In this document: positions 15,800 to 24,991 of the stretch, piece after piece | How positions within the stretch are numbered: position 1 is the first letter of the stretch | Layout: every line of letters starts with the position of its first letter | NCBI GenBank assembly: GCA_007133565.1 | Contig: SLMM01000154.1 | Span: 1 to 46,305, forward strand | Direction: 5' to 3' | DNA length: 46,305 nucleotides | Source: Bacteroidales bacterium | GTDB taxonomy: Bacteria; Bacteroidota; Bacteroidia; Bacteroidales; PUMT01 | Program-made: the position numbers and the translations under genes | The notes under the pieces: model-generated | Databases searched by the model: none | What the model saw: only the letters and a program-made list of their open reading frames with translations | What the model was told of the DNA's origin: nothing

Positions 15800-17833
15800 T
15801 CACTTTACCACCGACCCGTTGCCGATCTCATCTTCAGGTGAGACGAACACCAGCCGGCCTTTTGTGTCTTCGGCCATCAGTATCATGCCCTGCGAATCGA
15901 TGCCCCTGATCTTCCTTGGCTCGAGGTTGACGAGAACAGAAACCTTCTTGCCAACGATTTTTTCGGGCTCGAAGCATTCGGCAATTCCCGACACTACCGT
16001 GCGGGTATCGATGCCTGTGTCAATGGTAAGTTTCAGCAGCTTCTTGGTCTTTGCCACCTTTTCGGCGCTTAAAATTGTGCCGGTGCGGATGTCCATTGCC
16101 GAGAACTGCTCATAATTGATGTTATCTTTTGCAGGGGGCAGGTCTTTTTTCCCGTTGCTGTTCTGTTCTCTGGTGGCCAGCAGCTTGTTCACCTGGTGCT
16201 CCACCTGCTCGTCGGTCACCTTCTCGAATAGCAGTCCGCCCGCCCCGATAACATGCCCTGCCGGCAGCAGGTCACTTTCGCCTGCCTTTTCCCATCCGAT
16301 CGGACCGATGTTGAGGAACTGCCTGAGGCGTTCTGCCGAGTAGGGCAGGAACGGCTCGGTCAGCACCGTCAGGGCTGCCGATATCTGGAGTGATATGTTA
16401 AGGATGGTGGCCACCCTTTCAGGGGCACTCTTCCATATTTTCCAGGGCTCGGTGTCGGCCAGATACTTGTTGCCCAGCCTCGCCAGGTTCATCGCCTCTT
16501 TCAGGGCCTCCCTGAACCGGAACTGGTCGAGGCTCTCTTCAAGCCTGCCCCTGATTGCGGGCACGGCATCCAGCACCTTGCTGTCGTAACCTGACAAGGC
16601 GCCCCGTTCCGGCACCCTGCCTTCAAAGTATTTGTTGGTAAGCACAATGGCCCTGTTTACGAAGTTTCCGTAGATGGCAACCAGCTCGTTGTTGTTGCGG
16701 GCCTGGAAATCCTTCCATGTGAAGTCGTTGTCCTTCGTCTCCGGTGCGTTGGCGCACAACACGTACCTGAGCACATCCTGGCGGCCCGGGAAATCATCGA
16801 GGTACTCATGCAGCCATACCGCCCAGTTGCGGGAGGTGGATATCTTGTCGTTCTCCAGGTTGAGGAACTCGTTTGCCGGTACGTTGTCGGGCAAAACATA
16901 GCTCCCTTCGGCATTCAGCATAGAGGGGAACACTATGCAGTGGAACACTATGTTGTCCTTGCCGATAAAGTGGATCATCCTGGTTTCTTCATCCTTCCAG
17001 TACTTCTCCCATTCGGGAGTCAGCTCCCTGGTTGCAGAGATATAGCCTATGGGGGCATCGAACCACACATACAGCACCTTTCCTTCGGTCCCCTCTAAAG
17101 GCAGGGGAACGCCCCAGTCGAGGTCCCTGCTCACCGCCCTTGGTTGAAGCCCCTGATCTATCCACGATTTGCACTGGCCGTAAACATTGGACTTCCAGTG
17201 CTTCTTTCCTTCCAGGATCCACTTCCTGAGAAAGGGCTCATACTTGTCGAGCGGCAGGTACCAGTGCTTTGTCTCCCTCATCACAGGTTTTGAGCCGCTG
17301 ATGGTGGAGCGGGGGTTGATAAGGTCGGTGGCATTGAGCGAGGTGCCGCATTTTTCGCACTGGTCGCCGTAAGCGCTCTCATTGGAGCAGTGGGGGCAGG
17401 TTCCCTGTATATAGCGGTCGGCCAGGAACACCTTTTCCTCCTCATCGTAATATTGCGGGGTAGTCTTCTCCAGGAACTCGCCTTTTTCGTAAAGGGTTTT
17501 GAAAAACAGTGAGGCAGTTTCGTAATGAATTTCATTGGATGTGCGTGAATAGATGTCGAACGATATTCCGAAATCCTCAAACGCCTTTTTGTTCAGCTCA
17601 TGGTAGCGGTCGATTATCTCCTGGGGGGCGACCCCCTCCTGCCTGGCCTTAATCGTTATGGGAACCCCGTGCTCGTCGGAGCCGCAGATATGGATCACAT
17701 CTTTGCCCCGCAGCCTCAGGTAGCGGGTGTAGATGTCGGACGGGACATAGACACCGGCAAGGTGCCCGATATGAAGCGGCCCGTTCGCATAGGGCAGGGC
17801 CGAGGTGATGAGGTGTCTTTTGAATCTGGTCAT
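15800..17833 (-). CDS. metG: Methionyl-tRNA synthetase
   Basis: MetG charges tRNA-Met. The 677-residue enzyme has the class I signature HIGH in [13 protein letters not shown] (near residue 20). A zinc knuckle [18 protein letters not shown] follows, and the KMSKS-equivalent appears as [12 protein letters not shown] near residue 328, a common variant. The C-terminal region from about 577 ([19 protein letters not shown]) is an extra tRNA-binding (EMAP-II-like) domain that supports dimerisation. Length and domain order match the long bacterial form. It lies downstream of the esterase gene on the same strand after about 107 bases that hold an odd hairpin. Confidence 0.97.
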   Translation of the reverse strand: MTRFKRHLITSALPYANGPLHIGHLAGVYVPSDIYTRYLRLRGKDVIHICGSDEHGVPITIKARQEGVAPQEIIDRYHELNKKAFEDFGISFDIYSRTSNEIHYETASLFFKTLYEKGEFLEKTTPQYYDEEEKVFLADRYIQGTCPHCSNESAYGDQCEKCGTSLNATDLINPRSTISGSKPVMRETKHWYLPLDKYEPFLRKWILEGKKHWKSNVYGQCKSWIDQGLQPRAVSRDLDWGVPLPLEGTEGKVLYVWFDAPIGYISATRELTPEWEKYWKDEETRMIHFIGKDNIVFHCIVFPSMLNAEGSYVLPDNVPANEFLNLENDKISTSRNWAVWLHEYLDDFPGRQDVLRYVLCANAPETKDNDFTWKDFQARNNNELVAIYGNFVNRAIVLTNKYFEGRVPERGALSGYDSKVLDAVPAIRGRLEESLDQFRFREALKEAMNLARLGNKYLADTEPWKIWKSAPERVATILNISLQISAALTVLTEPFLPYSAERLRQFLNIGPIGWEKAGESDLLPAGHVIGAGGLLFEKVTDEQVEHQVNKLLATREQNSNGKKDLPPAKDNINYEQFSAMDIRTGTILSAEKVAKTKKLLKLTIDTGIDTRTVVSGIAECFEPEKIVGKKVSVLVNLEPRKIRGIDSQGMILMAEDTKGRLVFVSPEDEIGNGSVVK

Positions 17834-17908
17834 TTAATTAAAATAGTCTTTAATGTACAAGAACAATATAGCACGAGGAACAGGCTGGAATAAGAAAGAC
17901 TGGTAATG

Positions 17909-17932
17909 CCAGGGATCGATCCCCTGTCCTGG
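17909..17932. other. Hairpin resembling a tRNA T-arm, between esterase and metG
   Basis: CAGGG at 17910-17914 pairs with CCCTG at 17922-17926 around the seven-base loop ATCGATC. This is one base off the TTCRANY T-loop pattern. A competing outer stem CCAGG/CCTGG is also possible, and the core GGGATCGATCCC (17912-17923) is a perfect palindrome. It lies just past the esterase stop on the minus strand. It could be a weak terminator or a remnant; no full tRNA folds around it. Confidence 0.5.
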
Positions 17933-17940
17933 AATTCCTT

Positions 17941-18807
17941 CTAATACTGATGAAAAGCCTGGGATATAAATTCGAGCACTTTGGGGAGCGACTCCCGCCA
18001 GTAAGTCCATGTATGGCCGCCGTCCCTTATCCTGAATTCATGAGGGATATTGTTTTTTCTCATGGCGATATGGACCAGGCTGTTTCCTTCATACAGAAAA
18101 TCGTCATCGCCGCAGTCTATATACCAGCGGACTGCAGTTCTGTTACTCTCCGGCCAGTTGTTGATCAGCGAGAGGGCGTTATGGTTTTCCCAGTACTCTT
18201 TAATTACCTCTTCGGGTATGTCAGGGTTATCCCTTGTATATCTCTGCCTGGCATCTTCAAGGGTGAGGGGTCCGACAGATGCGCTCAGGGGACAGGCTGA
18301 AGAGAACAGATCAGGCCTGCGCAGGGCGTACATGAATGTCCCGCCTCCCCCCATGGAAAGTCCGGCGATGGCCCTGTACCGTTTTTCGCTCCTGATCCGG
18401 TATTTGTTCTCAACAAATGGCATCAGCTCTTCGAAGAAGAAGTCCTCGTACCTCCATTCGCCTGTTATATCGTTAAAATATCCCCGCCTGCCGGTATTGG
18501 CATCAGGCATAATGATGACCATCGGGGTGGCTGTTCCTTCCCTTATGGCCTTGTCGGCTATATGCAATACCTCACCGAACTGTATCCAGCCTGACTGGTC
18601 ATCCCCTCCTCCGTGGAGAAGGTAGAGTACCGGATAACTCCTTTGTGACGTCTCATAGTCCGGTGGCAGGTAAACAGCATATTTTCTCTCGCTGTTCAGG
18701 ATTTTGCTGGGCATGCTCAGGTCGTCAAATACCCTGCCGGTCTGGGAGTGCAACACCAATGGCAGGGCAATAATCAGGCAGGTGAAAAGGGTAACTGTTT
18801 TTCTCAT
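17941..18807 (-). CDS. Secreted esterase-family alpha/beta hydrolase
   Basis: The 288-residue protein belongs to the esterase D / feruloyl-esterase-like family (PF00756). An N-terminal signal peptide (FTCLIIALPLVLHSQ, cut near residue 22) points to export. The catalytic Ser lies in the nucleophile elbow AGLSMGGGG (near 150). Candidate Asp and His are in DCGDDDFLYEGN and DGGHTWTYW. YPVLYLLHGGGDDQSGW carries the oxyanion-hole region. Carbohydrate-ester cleavage is plausible in this glycan-using organism, but the substrate is not visible. No type IX C-terminal sorting domain is present; the protein ends soon after the catalytic His. A promoter-like element lies about 35 bases upstream. Confidence 0.88.
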   Translation of the reverse strand: MRKTVTLFTCLIIALPLVLHSQTGRVFDDLSMPSKILNSERKYAVYLPPDYETSQRSYPVLYLLHGGGDDQSGWIQFGEVLHIADKAIREGTATPMVIIMPDANTGRRGYFNDITGEWRYEDFFFEELMPFVENKYRIRSEKRYRAIAGLSMGGGGTFMYALRRPDLFSSACPLSASVGPLTLEDARQRYTRDNPDIPEEVIKEYWENHNALSLINNWPESNRTAVRWYIDCGDDDFLYEGNSLVHIAMRKNNIPHEFRIRDGGHTWTYWRESLPKVLEFISQAFHQY

Positions 18808-18842
18808 TTCAGGTAAGGACTAATGTTATTTAAGGATCCTGT

Positions 18843-18874
18843 CAAATTTAAGGTAAAAAAAGCAAACAACGCAA
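18843..18874 (-). promoter_or_regulatory. Bacteroidota-type promoter for the esterase gene
   Basis: The plus strand has CAAATTTA at 18843-18850 (minus TAAATTTG, matching TAnnTTTG) and CAA at 18872-18874 (minus TTG), 21 bases apart. The esterase ATG at 18807 is about 35 bases downstream. The rest of 18808-19043 shows no gene. Confidence 0.5.
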
Positions 18875-19043
18875 TCCTGGCAGCACGAACCGGCACCACT
18901 CACAGTACTGCTCCAATAGTAGGCCTTATTTTCGACATAAAATATCTGACATTCTGAAATATTTTCAGTCCGGTGGGCAATCCGGTCCCTGAATGCAGGT
19001 ATTATATGTTGCCAGGCATCCATTCTCCTTTTTATTTGGCCGG

Positions 19044-19074
19044 TTGAATAATATCGATGATTCAATTAATTTTG
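19044..19074 (+). promoter_or_regulatory. Bacteroidota-type promoter for mutS2
   Basis: TTG at 19044-19046 and TAATTTTG at 19067-19074 are separated by 20 bases. The mutS2 ATG is at 19088, so the leader would be only a few bases long. Confidence 0.6.
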
Positions 19075-19087
19075 CAGGGGAGTCGTC

Positions 19088-21673
19088 ATGGTTGCAGAAA
19101 CAGTTCCTTCAATGATCTACCCTGATAAATTTGATGAGAAAACCGGTTTTTCCGCCATTCGAGAGATGGTGGCGGGGCTCTGTGTATGCAGTCCGGGAAA
19201 GGAGTATGCCGAAAGGATCAGCTTCCTGACAGAGTATGATGCAATAGAGCTGAGGCTGAGGCAGACCGATGAGTTCAGGAGGATATTGCTGTTTGGCGAT
19301 GAATTTCCCATTGGCCATATTGCCGATGCCACCCCCTGGCTGAAAAAATTGCGTATCGAGGGGACCTTCCTGGAGGTGGACCAGCTTTTTGAGTTGAAGC
19401 GCTCGCTCGATACCGCCCGGGGGATGATAAGCTATTTCACCGGGAAGAACGGGGAGAGCTACCCTGCGCTGAAGGAGCTTTCGGGCATTGCGTCAGTCCC
19501 CGCTTTCGTCCGCGACCGGATGGCCGCGTTGCTTACCAGGGACGGCAGGTTAAAGGACAGCGCCTCCCCTGAGCTTCAGTCCATTCGCCGCGATATCGGC
19601 CAGAGGCAGACGGCCGTTTCAAAAAAGATGCAATCGGTTATGAAGTCAGCACAGGCTGAGGGGATTGTTGATGCCGATGCGATAGTTTCGATTCGCAACG
19701 GCCGGCCGGTGATTCCGGTGAGCGTATCGCTGAAACGCCGCATAAAGGGCTTCGTGCTTGACGAGTCAGCCAGCGGCAGGACCGCCTATATAGAGCCTGC
19801 CGAGGTGGTGGAGATGAACAATGAGATCAGGGAGCTGGAATATGCCGAAAGGAGGGAGATACTCAGGATCCTGAGGGAGGTTGCCGATTCGCTGCGCCCT
19901 TACCTCGATGAGCTGCTGGCGGTGTTCCGGTACATGGGGCTGATCGACTTCATCAGGGCAAAGGCCATCCTGGCTGTCAGGCTGGGTGCCGTCAAACCGG
20001 TTTTCGTTGACGGCCCGGCGATGAAATGGAAAAATGCCCTGCACCCGTTGCTTTACCTTGCCCTCAGGAAGGAGAAGCGTGAGGTCGTACCCCTCGGCAT
20101 TGAGCTTGATCAGGAGAACAGGATACTTGTGATCAGCGGCCCCAACGCCGGCGGCAAGTCGGTCTGCCTGCAGACGGTAGGGCTGCTGCAGTATATGCTG
20201 CAGTGCGGTATGCTGGTGCCCGTGTCGGAAAATTCGGAAACCGGGATATTTGAAGGTATATTTATCGATATCGGCGATGAGCAGAGCCTCGAGAACGACC
20301 TGAGCACATACAGCTCCCACCTGCTTAATATGAAATTCTTCATCCGCGAAAGCGGACCGGAAACCCTCATACTGATAGATGAGTTCGGCACAGGTACTGA
20401 GCCCATGCTTGGGGGCGCCATAGCCGAGGCGATACTTGAGCAGCTCAATCAGAACCGCACCTACGGGTTGATAACCACCCATTATACCAACCTGAAGCAT
20501 TACGCCGCCTCCGCACCGGGGATAATGAACGGCGCGATGCTTTTCGACACTGGCAGGATGGAGCCGCTGTTCAAGCTCGAGACGGGCAAACCCGGCAGCT
20601 CCTTTGCCTTTGAGGTGGCACGCAAGATTGGCCTGCCTGAGGAGATACTGCAGTCCGCCGCCGGGAGGGTGGGCGAGGACCATATCAACTTCGACAGGCA
20701 CCTGAAGGATATTATAAGGGACAAGCATTACTGGGACCGTAAGCGGAAGAGCATCAGGCAGCTCGAGAAAAAGCTGGAGAAGGACCTGGAGCAGTATGAG
20801 AGGCAGCTGGAAGAGGCCCGTTCTGAACGAAAGGAGATAGTAGCCAGGGCCAGGGAGGAGGCAAGGGCGCTTCTCGATACGGTAAACAAGCGTATTGAAA
20901 ACACCATCAGGGAGATAAGGGAGGCCCAGGCTGAAAAGGAGAAGACGAAAGCCGCAAGGGAGAAGATTGAGGAGCTGAAGGAATCGGTAAGGGGCGAAGC
21001 AGGAGACGGGGGAGACGACGCCGTTGAACGGAAGATGGAGAATATCAGGGCCAGAAAGGAGAGGATCAGGAAAAGGAAGGAGAAGGAAGCGGGGAGAGCC
21101 GTTAAGGCTGAAGGTGAGGGCGATGCAGGCGCCGGGCGGGATGCCGGTGAGGATGACGGCAGGATAAGGAAAGGGGACAAGGTACGGCTTGCCGGGCGCG
21201 ATGTTGGCGGCGAGGTTATTGATGTGAGTGGAAAGAGCATCATGGTGGCCTTTGGCAACATGATAACAACAGTAAAGGAGAGCAGGCTGGAGAAGCTGAG
21301 CAGGGGAGAAGCCAGGAAGCTGGAGAAAGGCGCAGCGTATGGCGGCAGTGCGGCCGGGGGTTCAGGCGGTGCAGCCGGAGGTGCGGGTGGATCGACTATA
21401 CAGCGGATAAGGGACAAGAAGCTGAGCTTCAGTCCGGAGAGGGATGTCAGGGGCATGCGGGCCGATGAAGCGCTCGATGTGGTGAGCAGGCTGATAGATG
21501 ATGCCCTGATGGTTGGAGCTGCCGGGGTGAAGATACTTCACGGCAAAGGCAACGGCATATTGCGGCAGATCATACGCGATTACCTTGCGACCGTCCCTCC
21601 GGTAAAGTCTTTCAGGGATGAAGATGTAAGGTTCGGGGGGTCAGGAATCACCGTGGTGGAGCTGGAGGTTTGA
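19088..21673 (+). CDS. mutS2: Endonuclease MutS2 with expanded linker
   Basis: MutS2 is a MutS-core ATPase with a C-terminal Smr nuclease domain. It acts in recombination control and, in some bacteria, on collided ribosomes. The core shows SGPNAGGKSVCLQTVG (Walker A, near 350), LILIDEFGTGTEP (Walker B) and TTHYTNLKHYA. A long charged coiled coil follows (about 550-660). An unusual Gly/Ala-rich stretch (about 757-775) precedes the Smr domain (about 784-861). The Smr domain shows DVRGMRADEAL and the HGKGNGILR motif. Length 861 exceeds the usual 780-820. The start may instead be Met9, since many relatives begin MIYP. The mismatch-binding domain of MutS is absent, as expected. Confidence 0.95.
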   Translation: MVAETVPSMIYPDKFDEKTGFSAIREMVAGLCVCSPGKEYAERISFLTEYDAIELRLRQTDEFRRILLFGDEFPIGHIADATPWLKKLRIEGTFLEVDQLFELKRSLDTARGMISYFTGKNGESYPALKELSGIASVPAFVRDRMAALLTRDGRLKDSASPELQSIRRDIGQRQTAVSKKMQSVMKSAQAEGIVDADAIVSIRNGRPVIPVSVSLKRRIKGFVLDESASGRTAYIEPAEVVEMNNEIRELEYAERREILRILREVADSLRPYLDELLAVFRYMGLIDFIRAKAILAVRLGAVKPVFVDGPAMKWKNALHPLLYLALRKEKREVVPLGIELDQENRILVISGPNAGGKSVCLQTVGLLQYMLQCGMLVPVSENSETGIFEGIFIDIGDEQSLENDLSTYSSHLLNMKFFIRESGPETLILIDEFGTGTEPMLGGAIAEAILEQLNQNRTYGLITTHYTNLKHYAASAPGIMNGAMLFDTGRMEPLFKLETGKPGSSFAFEVARKIGLPEEILQSAAGRVGEDHINFDRHLKDIIRDKHYWDRKRKSIRQLEKKLEKDLEQYERQLEEARSERKEIVARAREEARALLDTVNKRIENTIREIREAQAEKEKTKAAREKIEELKESVRGEAGDGGDDAVERKMENIRARKERIRKRKEKEAGRAVKAEGEGDAGAGRDAGEDDGRIRKGDKVRLAGRDVGGEVIDVSGKSIMVAFGNMITTVKESRLEKLSRGEARKLEKGAAYGGSAAGGSGGAAGGAGGSTIQRIRDKKLSFSPERDVRGMRADEALDVVSRLIDDALMVGAAGVKILHGKGNGILRQIIRDYLATVPPVKSFRDEDVRFGGSGITVVELEV

Positions 21674-21755
21674 CCCACGGCCGCTAACAGGAGGAATGCT
21701 GCAGTTTTTACCCGAATACCATTGATGACGCACGTGAAACTTAGCAAATAAATAT

Positions 21756-21763
21756 TAGTTTTG
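21756..21763 (+). promoter_or_regulatory. Bacteroidota -7 element upstream of the DUF5916 gene
   Basis: TAGTTTTG matches TAnnTTTG and lies 28 bases before the TTG start at 21792. A matching -33 element is not evident. Confidence 0.4.
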
Positions 21764-21791
21764 CCGGGTGAGATCCGTAAATCCTTAAAGT

Positions 21792-23948
21792 TTGAAACGA
21801 ATATTTCTCTGCCTTCTGCCTGCACTGCTGCTGACAGGCAAAAACCTGCATGGCCAGCCCGAAGCTGTTGCAACACGGACAAGCACACCGCCGGTAATTG
21901 ACGGCGTGCTTTCTGAAGATGTCTGGGGCCAGGCTGTTCCCGTTACCGAGTTTGTCCAGAGAGAGCCGGATAACGGTGCCCCCGCCACCCAGCGCACGGA
22001 GTTTTATATTTTATATGACGATGATTATCTCTATATCGGCGTGCGCTCCTACGACGATACCGGGAGGGTAATAGGCAGGGAGATGGCCAGGGATGCCAAC
22101 CTGAGCAATGACGACAGGATACAGATAATCCTGGATACCCACCTTGACGGCCGGAACGCCTACTGGTTCCAGATCGGCCCCCGCGGGTCAATAGGAGATG
22201 CTGTGATAAGTGCTAACGGACAGGCTTTTAATCGTGAGTGGCAGGGGCTGTGGGACGGAAGGGCTTCGATACAGCCTCACGGGTGGGAGGCGGAGATTGC
22301 CCTGCCTTTCAAGACAATTAATTTTGATCCGGGACTTTCAACGTGGGGAATCAAATTCATAAGGTACATCAGGCGCAACCAGGAGGCGGTTTACTGGCCC
22401 ACCGCAAACCTGAACAACCACAGGTTCCAGGTTTCTGATGCCGGACTGATGCACGGGCTCGAAGGAATTAGTCCGGGAGCCGGACTTGACATCAACCCCT
22501 GGGTTTTTGGCGGGCATGACAGCCACCACGGTGACGGCAGTTCATTGACAGGTGATGCCGGCGTGGATGTTTTTTACCAGGTGACACCGGGGATACGCGG
22601 GGTGCTCACCCTGAACACCGACTTTGCCGAGACTGAGGCTGATACCCGGCAGATAAACCTCACGCGCTTCAGCCTCCATTTTCCTGAGAAGAGGGATTTC
22701 TTCCTTGACGGTGCCAACTACTTCAACTTCGGGATAGCGGGGGAGGTTGACAACCCCTATTCGCGGCGGCTGATACCTTTTTTCACCAGGAGGATGGGGC
22801 TGGATGCCGGCGGTGAACCTCTTTCAATACATGCCGGCGGCAGGTTCACGGGCCAGGCAGGGCCGTGGAACATCGGGGTGATGAATATCTGGCAGGAGAA
22901 GCAGTTTGACAACAGCAACTACTCGGTGGCACGTGTCTCCAGGAACCTTGGCAGGCAATCGTCGGCGGGCATGATTGCCACCCTGGGCAATGCGACCGGC
23001 GAAGGGGGCAATGCCGTTTACGGGCTTGATACCCGGCTGGCCACCTCAACTCTCGGCGGGGACAAGAACCTGAGTTTTACAGCTTACGGACTGCAGTCCG
23101 CTACCACCCCCGCCGACGGCGAGAGGCAACTGGCCAACGCCTTCGGAGCCGAGCTGAACTTTCCTAATGACCTGTTTTACGGGCGTGCCGGCTTTCTGCA
23201 GATTGATGATGATTTTACGGCCGGCATGGGTTTCGTTCCCCGCCGCGGCATTCGTGAGTATTACCTTGCAGGAGGTGTGGGGCCGCGTCCGGGAAGGTGG
23301 GGACTGCTGCAGGTGCTTTCAATGGCAGGCATAGACCATATATCGGGCCTTGACGGGGTGCTGCAGACAAGGGAGATAGACCTCATACCATTGTGGATAA
23401 GGTTTACCAGCGGTGAATCGGCAATGGCACGAAGGAAATATACGTATGAATATCTTTACGCGGACTTCAACCTTTTGGGGCAGGTGCTGATTCCGGTGGG
23501 AGAGTACAAGTTCAGCACCAGCACCCTGACACTCAATTCGGCCAGGCAGCGAAACCTGTGGGGCTCCGCTTCCTGGTCATGGGGCGATTTCTGGAGCGGC
23601 GAAAGGAATACATGGGAGCTGACAGCAGGATGGCAGGTGTTTGTTAACCTTTTCCTGGGTGCCGAGGTGGAGAGGAGCTACCTCTCCTTCCCCGAAAGGG
23701 ATATCGATGTCGGAATATACAGGCTGATGATGAATATCCTGTTCAACCCCCGGATCAATATGCATACCTTTGTACAGTACGACGATGTTACCGGGACTGC
23801 AGGGTGGCAGACCCGGTTCAGGTGGATCATCAGGCCGGGCAGGGAGGTGCTGGTGGCGTGGAACTCGAACATAACCGACCCGATGGACAGTTTCGTGGTT
23901 TCTGAAAGTGCGCTGAGGTTCAAGTTGAAATATAATTTAAGGTTCTGA
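21792..23948 (+). CDS. DUF5916 outer-membrane protein with N-terminal CBM9-like domain
   Basis: The 718-residue protein has a signal peptide (FLCLLPALLLTG, cut near residue 21). A carbohydrate-binding family 9-like domain follows (about 30-200, starting PPVIDGVLSEDVWGQA). The DUF5916 region shows TPGIRGVLTLNTDFAETEAD and FSLHFPEKRDFFLDGANYF. The second half is rich in alternating aromatic strands and ends with a terminal Phe, which fits an outer-membrane beta-barrel. The start is a TTG codon at 21792, directly before KRIFLCLL. The stop overlaps the GT4 start by one base, so the two are likely translated together. The function of DUF5916 is not established to my knowledge. Confidence 0.88.
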   Translation: MKRIFLCLLPALLLTGKNLHGQPEAVATRTSTPPVIDGVLSEDVWGQAVPVTEFVQREPDNGAPATQRTEFYILYDDDYLYIGVRSYDDTGRVIGREMARDANLSNDDRIQIILDTHLDGRNAYWFQIGPRGSIGDAVISANGQAFNREWQGLWDGRASIQPHGWEAEIALPFKTINFDPGLSTWGIKFIRYIRRNQEAVYWPTANLNNHRFQVSDAGLMHGLEGISPGAGLDINPWVFGGHDSHHGDGSSLTGDAGVDVFYQVTPGIRGVLTLNTDFAETEADTRQINLTRFSLHFPEKRDFFLDGANYFNFGIAGEVDNPYSRRLIPFFTRRMGLDAGGEPLSIHAGGRFTGQAGPWNIGVMNIWQEKQFDNSNYSVARVSRNLGRQSSAGMIATLGNATGEGGNAVYGLDTRLATSTLGGDKNLSFTAYGLQSATTPADGERQLANAFGAELNFPNDLFYGRAGFLQIDDDFTAGMGFVPRRGIREYYLAGGVGPRPGRWGLLQVLSMAGIDHISGLDGVLQTREIDLIPLWIRFTSGESAMARRKYTYEYLYADFNLLGQVLIPVGEYKFSTSTLTLNSARQRNLWGSASWSWGDFWSGERNTWELTAGWQVFVNLFLGAEVERSYLSFPERDIDVGIYRLMMNILFNPRINMHTFVQYDDVTGTAGWQTRFRWIIRPGREVLVAWNSNITDPMDSFVVSESALRFKLKYNLRF

Positions 23949-24955
23949 TGAGGGTAGCTGTTCTTTCGCCTGTAGCATGGAGGACCCCGCCCAGGCATTA
24001 CGGGCCCTGGGAGCAGGTGGCATGGAACATTGCCAGCGGGGTGGCAGCGCTGGGTGTGGATGTGACGCTTTATGCAACCGGCGATTCCCTGAGCCCCGGG
24101 AAGCTTGAATATATAATTGAGAAAGGCTACGAGGAGGACAGGAGTGCCGATGCCAAGGTTGCCGAATGCATGCACATATCATACCTGATTGAGAGGGCCG
24201 GTGAATATGATCTTATCCACAATAACTTCGATTTTATGCCGCTTGCCTGGTCACGCCTGATCGACACACCGATGGTGACCACCATCCACGGCTTTTCATC
24301 GCCCCGGATCATCCCGGTTTACAAGAGGTACAACGACAGGGTGCATTACGTGTCGATAAGCAATTCCGACCGGAGCAACGAGCTTGAATACATTGCGACG
24401 GTTTACAACGGGATTGACCAGTCGCAGTTCACCTTCAGGGAGGATCATGGCGATTACCTGCTGTTTTTCGGCCGCATACACCATGACAAGGGCGCTTACG
24501 AGGCGGTGCAGATAGCCCGGCTGGCCGGGAAAAAGCTGCTGATAGCAGGCATTGTACAGGATGAACACTATTTCAGGGAGAAGGTGGAGCCTTTTATTGA
24601 CGGAGACAGGGTGGTTTACCTTGGCAGCGCGGAACCGACGCAGCGTGATGAACTCCTCGGCTGTGCACTGGCGCTGCTGCATCCCATTAACTTTGAGGAG
24701 CCGTTCGGACTGAGTGTGGCCGAGGCAATGTTCTGCGGCACACCGGTAATTGCCTTTAACCGCGGGTCAATGCCCGAGCTGATAAGCCACGGGGAGACCG
24801 GGTTCCTTGCCGGCTCAGTTGAGGAGGCGGCGGGTTTTGTGGAGCATGTTAAGGAGGTTCCCCGCCGGAAATGCCGCGAAAGGGCAATGGCAAATTTCAG
24901 CCTTGAGAAGATGGCGGCCGGGTACCTTGATGTTTACCGCAGGATACTGGAGTAG
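23948..24955 (+). CDS. Glycosyltransferase family 4 protein
   Basis: The 335-residue protein is a GT-B fold retaining glycosyltransferase. The N-terminal motif MRVAVLSPVAWRTPPRHYGPWEQV is typical of a Bacteroidota GT4 subgroup. The C-terminal domain shows LLFFGRIHHDKGAYEAVQIAR and the donor-binding EEPFGLSVAEAMFCGTPVIAF with the E-x7-E motif near residue 250. There is no signal peptide, so it acts in the cytoplasm. The start codon overlaps the DUF5916 stop (TGATG). It converges with the GH130 gene after 36 bases. Donor and acceptor are unknown; mannose is suggested only by the GH130 neighbour. Confidence 0.92.
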   Translation: MRVAVLSPVAWRTPPRHYGPWEQVAWNIASGVAALGVDVTLYATGDSLSPGKLEYIIEKGYEEDRSADAKVAECMHISYLIERAGEYDLIHNNFDFMPLAWSRLIDTPMVTTIHGFSSPRIIPVYKRYNDRVHYVSISNSDRSNELEYIATVYNGIDQSQFTFREDHGDYLLFFGRIHHDKGAYEAVQIARLAGKKLLIAGIVQDEHYFREKVEPFIDGDRVVYLGSAEPTQRDELLGCALALLHPINFEEPFGLSVAEAMFCGTPVIAFNRGSMPELISHGETGFLAGSVEEAAGFVEHVKEVPRRKCRERAMANFSLEKMAAGYLDVYRRILE

Positions 24956-24991
24956 CGGGCAGGAAAGGGACCGCGATCGGCAAGGCCGGGC

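Noticed and set aside
17830-17940. A tRNA gene between metG and the esterase
   Set aside because: Only a T-arm-like hairpin is found; no matching 5' acceptor strand, D-arm or anticodon arm could be drawn.
19766-21456. Two long minus-strand frames opposite mutS2 (320 and 242 codons)
   Set aside because: They are shadows of mutS2. The second is a Ser/Pro-rich low-complexity translation of its charged linker.
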